In this document: positions 60,333 through 64,000 of the stretch, piece by piece
Layout: each line of letters opens with the position of its first letter
Position numbering within the stretch: position 1 is the stretch's first letter
NCBI GenBank assembly: GCA_014804755.1
Contig: JAAUZE010000027.1
Coordinates: 62,001-126,000 of the forward strand
DNA from: Lachnospiraceae bacterium
GTDB lineage: Bacteria > Bacillota > Clostridia > Lachnospirales > Lachnospiraceae
Direction of reading: 5' to 3'
Length of the DNA: 64,000 nucleotides
Notes under the pieces: model-generated
Told to the model about the DNA's origin: nothing
Database searches by the model: none
Seen by the model: only the letters and a program-made list of their open reading frames with translations
Position numbers and translations under genes: made by a program

Positions 60333-61829
60333 ATGAAACGCAGTCGATTCAAAAGAGGATTGTGCGTGTTTATGGCGCTTTTGGTTCTGTGCGCAGGCTG
60401 CGGGAAAGGCACCAATGAGGCGGCGGAAGACGGCGCCGAAAGCACAGATCAGGAAGTGACATTGACATGGGTGTATTTTTCTGCGTATGGAGAAATTGCC
60501 GAGGAAACCCTACAGGAATTGAACAGACTGCTGAAGGAAAAGTACCATTGCAGTTTTACGGTTGAGGCAGCTCCGGTCGGGCTGGAAGAAGCGCGGGATG
60601 ATACGGATTATAACCGGATCATACGGGAAAGATACGAAGCAAAAGAACCAACGGACATTCTTTATACGGGATCTGCGTATGCAGGTGAAGTGCCTGCATA
60701 CAATCAGGCGGTGCAGGACGGACTGCTGATTCCCTTAACTTCCCTTCTTACGAAAACGGAGAGCGGGCAGCGGTTATACCATGCGTTCAGTGAGGCGTAT
60801 TGGACCACTATGCAGTACGGGGAGGATATTTACGGTTATCGGACGGCGAATGAGCAGCTAGTCTACGACAGTGTATGGATGGCGAATCGGTGCTATGCAT
60901 CGGATTTTTCAGAAAGGGATAAATTTTCTTTGGCGGATGTCAAGTCGGCGCTGGAAGAACTGGCAGCCAAAAATGAAGTGCCTTCCGGTGTCTGCGGTCT
61001 GTTCGCAGATCCTACGGCGTTATGCAGTATAGAGGGCTATATTCCGGTACGTTATGGGTTTCATGGTCTTTATTTTATACAGGAAAACGGACATTTCCGC
61101 GTGGTCAGCGCAGCGGAGGAAGAACGGTTGATACAGGACTGGAGAACGATCAGGGAATGCCGGGAACTATGCGGTGATTTTACGGAGAGTCCCTATCGGC
61201 AGTTTTTGAAGGGCAATTTTGTTTTTGCGGTGACGTCCTGTAATTTAAAGAACCTGTATGACGGCAGGTATTTATGCGACGCCATTTTGACGGATGTCAA
61301 TGTGCTTTTTTCGAAGCCGCAGGCGGCGATTTATGTTTTAAATGCCGTGACGGGAATCGCGTCATGGTCGGAACATCCCGAGGAAGCGTTAGAATTTTTA
61401 AACCTAGTCGCCACGGAGCCGGAGCTGTCGAATCTTCTGACCTATGGGATCGAGGGGGAGCATTATCAGGTCGATCCGGTAACCGGCAATCTCGTGATCT
61501 TACAAAACGGGGGTCTGAGTCCCTATGCGCAGACAACCATTGCCAATAAGATGATCACGCTGCCCACAGGGCTGGAACCGGAGAATAAGACGGAGATTTA
61601 TGCTGAGCGCAATGACAGCGTCGAGTTCAGCCCAGAAGTATTATATGGAATACACACCCTGTATTCGGACCCGGATATTATGGCGATTGTTGCTGTTTAT
61701 GAGAAATACAACGGGCTTTGGGACGGGGATTATGAGGATGTGAACCAAACGGTGGAGCAGCTGCAACAGGAGCTTGAGGAAGCGGGGATCGAGGAAGTTC
61801 TTTCTAAGCTGAATCAATTGCTGCCGTAA
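60333..61829 (+). CDS. Solute-binding-like lipoprotein, copy 2
   Basis: A 498-aa paralogue of the gene at 57,563 (lipobox CAGC). Substitutions cluster in the likely ligand cleft region (VEAAPVGLEEARDDTDYNR against VTTDAVGLEEAWDVTDYKQ; YRTANEQLVYDS against FQAVDEQLVLDS), while the C-terminal lobe is almost identical. The two copies could bind different ligands. It ends 73 bases ahead of the ABC-2 ATPase gene. Confidence 0.72.
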   Translation: MKRSRFKRGLCVFMALLVLCAGCGKGTNEAAEDGAESTDQEVTLTWVYFSAYGEIAEETLQELNRLLKEKYHCSFTVEAAPVGLEEARDDTDYNRIIRERYEAKEPTDILYTGSAYAGEVPAYNQAVQDGLLIPLTSLLTKTESGQRLYHAFSEAYWTTMQYGEDIYGYRTANEQLVYDSVWMANRCYASDFSERDKFSLADVKSALEELAAKNEVPSGVCGLFADPTALCSIEGYIPVRYGFHGLYFIQENGHFRVVSAAEEERLIQDWRTIRECRELCGDFTESPYRQFLKGNFVFAVTSCNLKNLYDGRYLCDAILTDVNVLFSKPQAAIYVLNAVTGIASWSEHPEEALEFLNLVATEPELSNLLTYGIEGEHYQVDPVTGNLVILQNGGLSPYAQTTIANKMITLPTGLEPENKTEIYAERNDSVEFSPEVLYGIHTLYSDPDIMAIVAVYEKYNGLWDGDYEDVNQTVEQLQQELEEAGIEEVLSKLNQLLP

Positions 61830-61832
61830 AAA

Positions 61833-61858
61833 AGAATGGCGCGTACGCGCGATTCTTC
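61833..61858. repeat. Near-palindrome between duplicated unit and ABC genes
   Basis: AAGAATGGCGCGTACGCGCGATTCTT is palindromic apart from the two bases flanking the central 10 bases. With no T run it is at best a weak attenuator. Confidence 0.5.
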
Positions 61859-61902
61859 CTGGATCAAGGAATTTCCGATAGGTTAAGAAGGAGCGTCCTT
61901 AT

Positions 61903-62631
61903 ATGGAATTAAAATTATCACAGGTTACGAAAAGGTATGGACAATTTACCGCTCTTGACCGGTTTGAGTATTGTTTCCGTGAAGGAATTTACGGGCTTTT
62001 GGGACCGAACGGGGCGGGCAAGACCACATTGATGAATCTGATGACGGGAAATCTGCTGCCGGATGAGGGCTGCATTTGTCTGGATGGAACCGATATTCAA
62101 AAGCTGGGAATCCGATATCTGAAAAATATCGGGTTTGTTCCGCAGCAGCAAAATCTGTATCCGACGTTTACGGGGAAACGGTTTTTATATTATATGGCGG
62201 CGTTAAAGGGTGTGGATAAAAAGACTGCCAGGCGGGAAATACCGGAGCTGCTCAAGCGGCTGAATCTGACGGAGCACCAAAATAAAAAGATCCGGGAATA
62301 TTCCGGAGGGATGAAGCAGAGACTGTTGATGGCGCAGGCGTTGTTGGGCGATCCGGCAATTTTGATCTTGGATGAGCCAACGGCGGGCGTGGACCCGAAA
62401 GAGCGGATCGAGATCCGTAATATCATAAAAGAGCTCTCCGGGAATAAGCTCATCCTGTTTGCGACTCATGTGGTATCCGATATTGAAAAAGCAGCGGATG
62501 AGATACTGCTTTTAAAGAGAGGAAAATTGCTTGCGCTTCCGGAATACATAGACGGCTGGCATCAGGGGAAGTTTTCACTTGAGGACATCTATCTTCGGGT
62601 ATTTGAGGAAAAAGAAGAAGAGAAAGAGTGA
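61903..62631 (+). CDS. ABC-2 transporter ATP-binding protein
   Basis: A 242-aa NBD with complete motifs: GPNGAGKTT (about 32-40), GFVPQQQNLYP (Q-loop), YSGGMKQR (signature), LILDEPTAGVDP (Walker B) and FATHVVSD (H-loop). It belongs to the BcrA/NatA-like class that works with ABC-2 permeases. AAGGAG precedes the ATG. Its TGA overlaps the start of the permease gene (TGATG), so both are translated together. It is placed at the end of the duplicated-lipoprotein operon. Confidence 0.92.
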   Translation: MELKLSQVTKRYGQFTALDRFEYCFREGIYGLLGPNGAGKTTLMNLMTGNLLPDEGCICLDGTDIQKLGIRYLKNIGFVPQQQNLYPTFTGKRFLYYMAALKGVDKKTARREIPELLKRLNLTEHQNKKIREYSGGMKQRLLMAQALLGDPAILILDEPTAGVDPKERIEIRNIIKELSGNKLILFATHVVSDIEKAADEILLLKRGKLLALPEYIDGWHQGKFSLEDIYLRVFEEKEEEKE

Positions 62632-64000
62632 TGAGCATGTTTGGAAGTGAGATCAAAAAGGTCTTTACAGGAAAATTTATATTGGTGCTGTTGTCGCTCT
62701 GTGTTCTGAACGTACTGTTGATCTATTATAACGAGATAAGAACAACGCCCTATCACGGGGAAGGCGGATATAAAGAAACGTGGGAGCAGATAGAGAAAGA
62801 ACTGGAAACGTCGGATATTCTGACCGTATATGAGCGGGAAAAGCAGGAAGCTGATGAGAATATTTTTTCCGGATTGATCAAAGCGGCCGCTGTCAAAAAA
62901 CAAATCGTGAATGAACTGGAGGGGATCATCGGCTATACGGATTACCTTCGCAATATGCGGGAGACTGCGGAACTGACCGGAAGTATTTCCATATTTCGGG
63001 ATAACGAAAGCGGGTATTCGGTCAGAAACCGGGAAAAGACGATCAGGGTGTATGAAAAAATGGAGTCGGTGACCGTACAACCCTCTCCCTCTTTGGGGAT
63101 AGCGCTTTTTTCTGCATCAACGCTCACGGATTTTATGGTGCTCATTTTGATCGTTTACGCTGTGTTTTCTATTTGGATCAAAGATCAGGAGGAGGGAATG
63201 CAGAATCTTCTGCGCTCCTGTTATCGGGGAAGAAAGAGCCTTGCTGCCGTGAAAGCGGCGGCGGGCGTTTTTGTCTGCCTTGTGATCGAATTGCTTTTGT
63301 ATGGGGGGACTCTCTTTATTTCATGGAAATTGTATGGGCTTGGGAATCTTACAAGATTTCTGCCCTCCGTATCCATGTTCCGGCAGACGGCGTGGCCTGT
63401 CAGGGTATGGGAATTTTTGATTCTTTTTTTGATCGTTAAGCTATTGGCATACAGTATGTGTATGCTTCTTTTTGGCTTTTTTGCAGGAAAAGTGCATACT
63501 TCTACCGCTACGATCCTTGTATCCGGAATCGTGATCGGAGGCAGTTGTCTTACGTATGGACAGATTTCGGGAGATTCCTATGCGGGCATATTCAAATATC
63601 TGCTGCCCTATGGTCTTTTGCAGACACAAGAGGTGTTCCGTATTTACCGCAATCTGAATCTGTTCGAATATCCCGTGAATCTTGCGGCGGCGTATGGGGT
63701 GGTTTTGGTTTTTGGAATCGCTGTTCTTGTCTTTTTCCTGTTAAGGGGAGCGGATCAGAAAAAGAGCCGTGTATTACGACATAACGTATCCGTTTTGAAA
63801 TGGCGGCGTACGAAAAGCGGGCTCCACCGGCTGGATGAGTGCGGGGGAGTTCTGCTCAATGAACTCAGAAAACTTTTGATCGACCGGAAGGTATTTCTGA
63901 TCCTGGTGGTATTGGGACTATTACAAGGATATTTATATAAGGGTGAAACAGTCAGGTATTACAACTATACGGAATATTGTTACAGGCAGTATCTGGATGT
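62631..64000 (+). CDS. Large ABC-2-type permease, 3' end outside window
   Basis: The frame starting ATGAGCATG at 62631 stays open to the window edge (456 codons). It has an N-terminal span (FILVLLSLCVLNVLLIYY), a roughly 130-residue extracytoplasmic domain rich in charged helices, then a group of spans from about residue 165 to 380, and, at the edge, a second repeat beginning NELRKLLIDRKVFLILVVLGLLQGYLY that resembles the protein's own start (SEIKKVFTGKFILVLLSL). It may thus be a fused double permease. It pairs with the ATPase just upstream. Substrate unknown. Confidence 0.8.
   Translation, partial: MSMFGSEIKKVFTGKFILVLLSLCVLNVLLIYYNEIRTTPYHGEGGYKETWEQIEKELETSDILTVYEREKQEADENIFSGLIKAAAVKKQIVNELEGIIGYTDYLRNMRETAELTGSISIFRDNESGYSVRNREKTIRVYEKMESVTVQPSPSLGIALFSASTLTDFMVLILIVYAVFSIWIKDQEEGMQNLLRSCYRGRKSLAAVKAAAGVFVCLVIELLLYGGTLFISWKLYGLGNLTRFLPSVSMFRQTAWPVRVWEFLILFLIVKLLAYSMCMLLFGFFAGKVHTSTATILVSGIVIGGSCLTYGQISGDSYAGIFKYLLPYGLLQTQEVFRIYRNLNLFEYPVNLAAAYGVVLVFGIAVLVFFLLRGADQKKSRVLRHNVSVLKWRRTKSGLHRLDECGGVLLNELRKLLIDRKVFLILVVLGLLQGYLYKGETVRYYNYTEYCYRQYLD

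Larger units (their letters stand above)
59069..61838 (+). repeat. Tandem duplication, unit 2 (2,770 bp)
   Basis: Second copy of the lipoprotein pair; see unit 1. Gene lengths are unchanged, so differences are substitutions or balanced indels only. Confidence 0.9.

Overview
The window reads as chromosomal DNA of an anaerobic gut Firmicute, most likely a Lachnospiraceae member. This is an inference from gene style: strong AGGAGG ribosome sites, Clostridia-type families (CD3324, RNHCP, DUF4304, cyclophilin-like lipoprotein), [4Fe-4S] aldo/keto reductase, c-di-GMP enzymes, and systems for galactan, mannan and maltodextrin use. No rRNA, tRNA or CRISPR array was recognised.

Region 1 (1-11.3 kb) is an AT-rich accessory island. 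It holds a partial AbiH-type protein (cut by the window edge), a serine-recombinase remnant, an intact RhuM-family gene, tyrosine-recombinase and KilA-N scars, a second SIR2/AbiH-like gene, and a tightly coupled three-gene cassette: DUF4236 membrane protein, tandem AAA+ (CbbX/EccA-like) ATPase with an alpha-helical N-terminus, and a soluble FtsK/HerA-like ATPase. A decayed RhuM copy closes the island. The cassette is a candidate undescribed defence or translocation system.

Region 2 (11.4-24.7 kb) has host-like composition: cyclophilin-like lipoprotein, ferredoxin-type aldo/keto reductase, a FIST-GGDEF plus PAS-GGDEF-EAL c-di-GMP operon, DUF4304 protein, secreted M6-like protease, a divergent AraC regulator / GH53 galactanase pair, and a HelD-like helicase.

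Region 3 (24.7-39.5 kb) is again accessory and scarred: a giant DEDD exonuclease-RecQ-UvrD fusion, a truncated and an intact AlbA/HATPase protein that both carry four 12-bp in-frame repeats, an ABC-2 exporter, a methyltransferase, a small P-loop kinase, fragments of nucleotidyltransferase, GNAT and EFR1 genes, a frameshifted TetR gene, a TipA-type MerR gene with a 19-bp-spacer promoter, and a hairpin-rich stretch with two tiny ORFs around CD3324 and RNHCP genes.

Region 4 (39.5-52.1 kb) is metabolic: lone trpF, GH26 mannanase, AEC transporter, ketopantoate-reductase-like enzyme, and a maltodextrin locus (LacI regulator, malQ, binding protein, two permeases, GH13 amylase lipoprotein) with several strong inverted repeats.

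Region 5 (52.2-64 kb) looks like a peptide-signalling or export locus: a 638-aa double-HTH/TPR-like regulator overlapping tail-to-tail a 52-aa secreted peptide gene, an ABC half-exporter with degenerate catalytic motifs, a 2,770-bp tandem duplication of a beta-propeller-like lipoprotein plus binding-protein-like lipoprotein pair, and an ABC-2 ATPase/permease pair running off the right edge.
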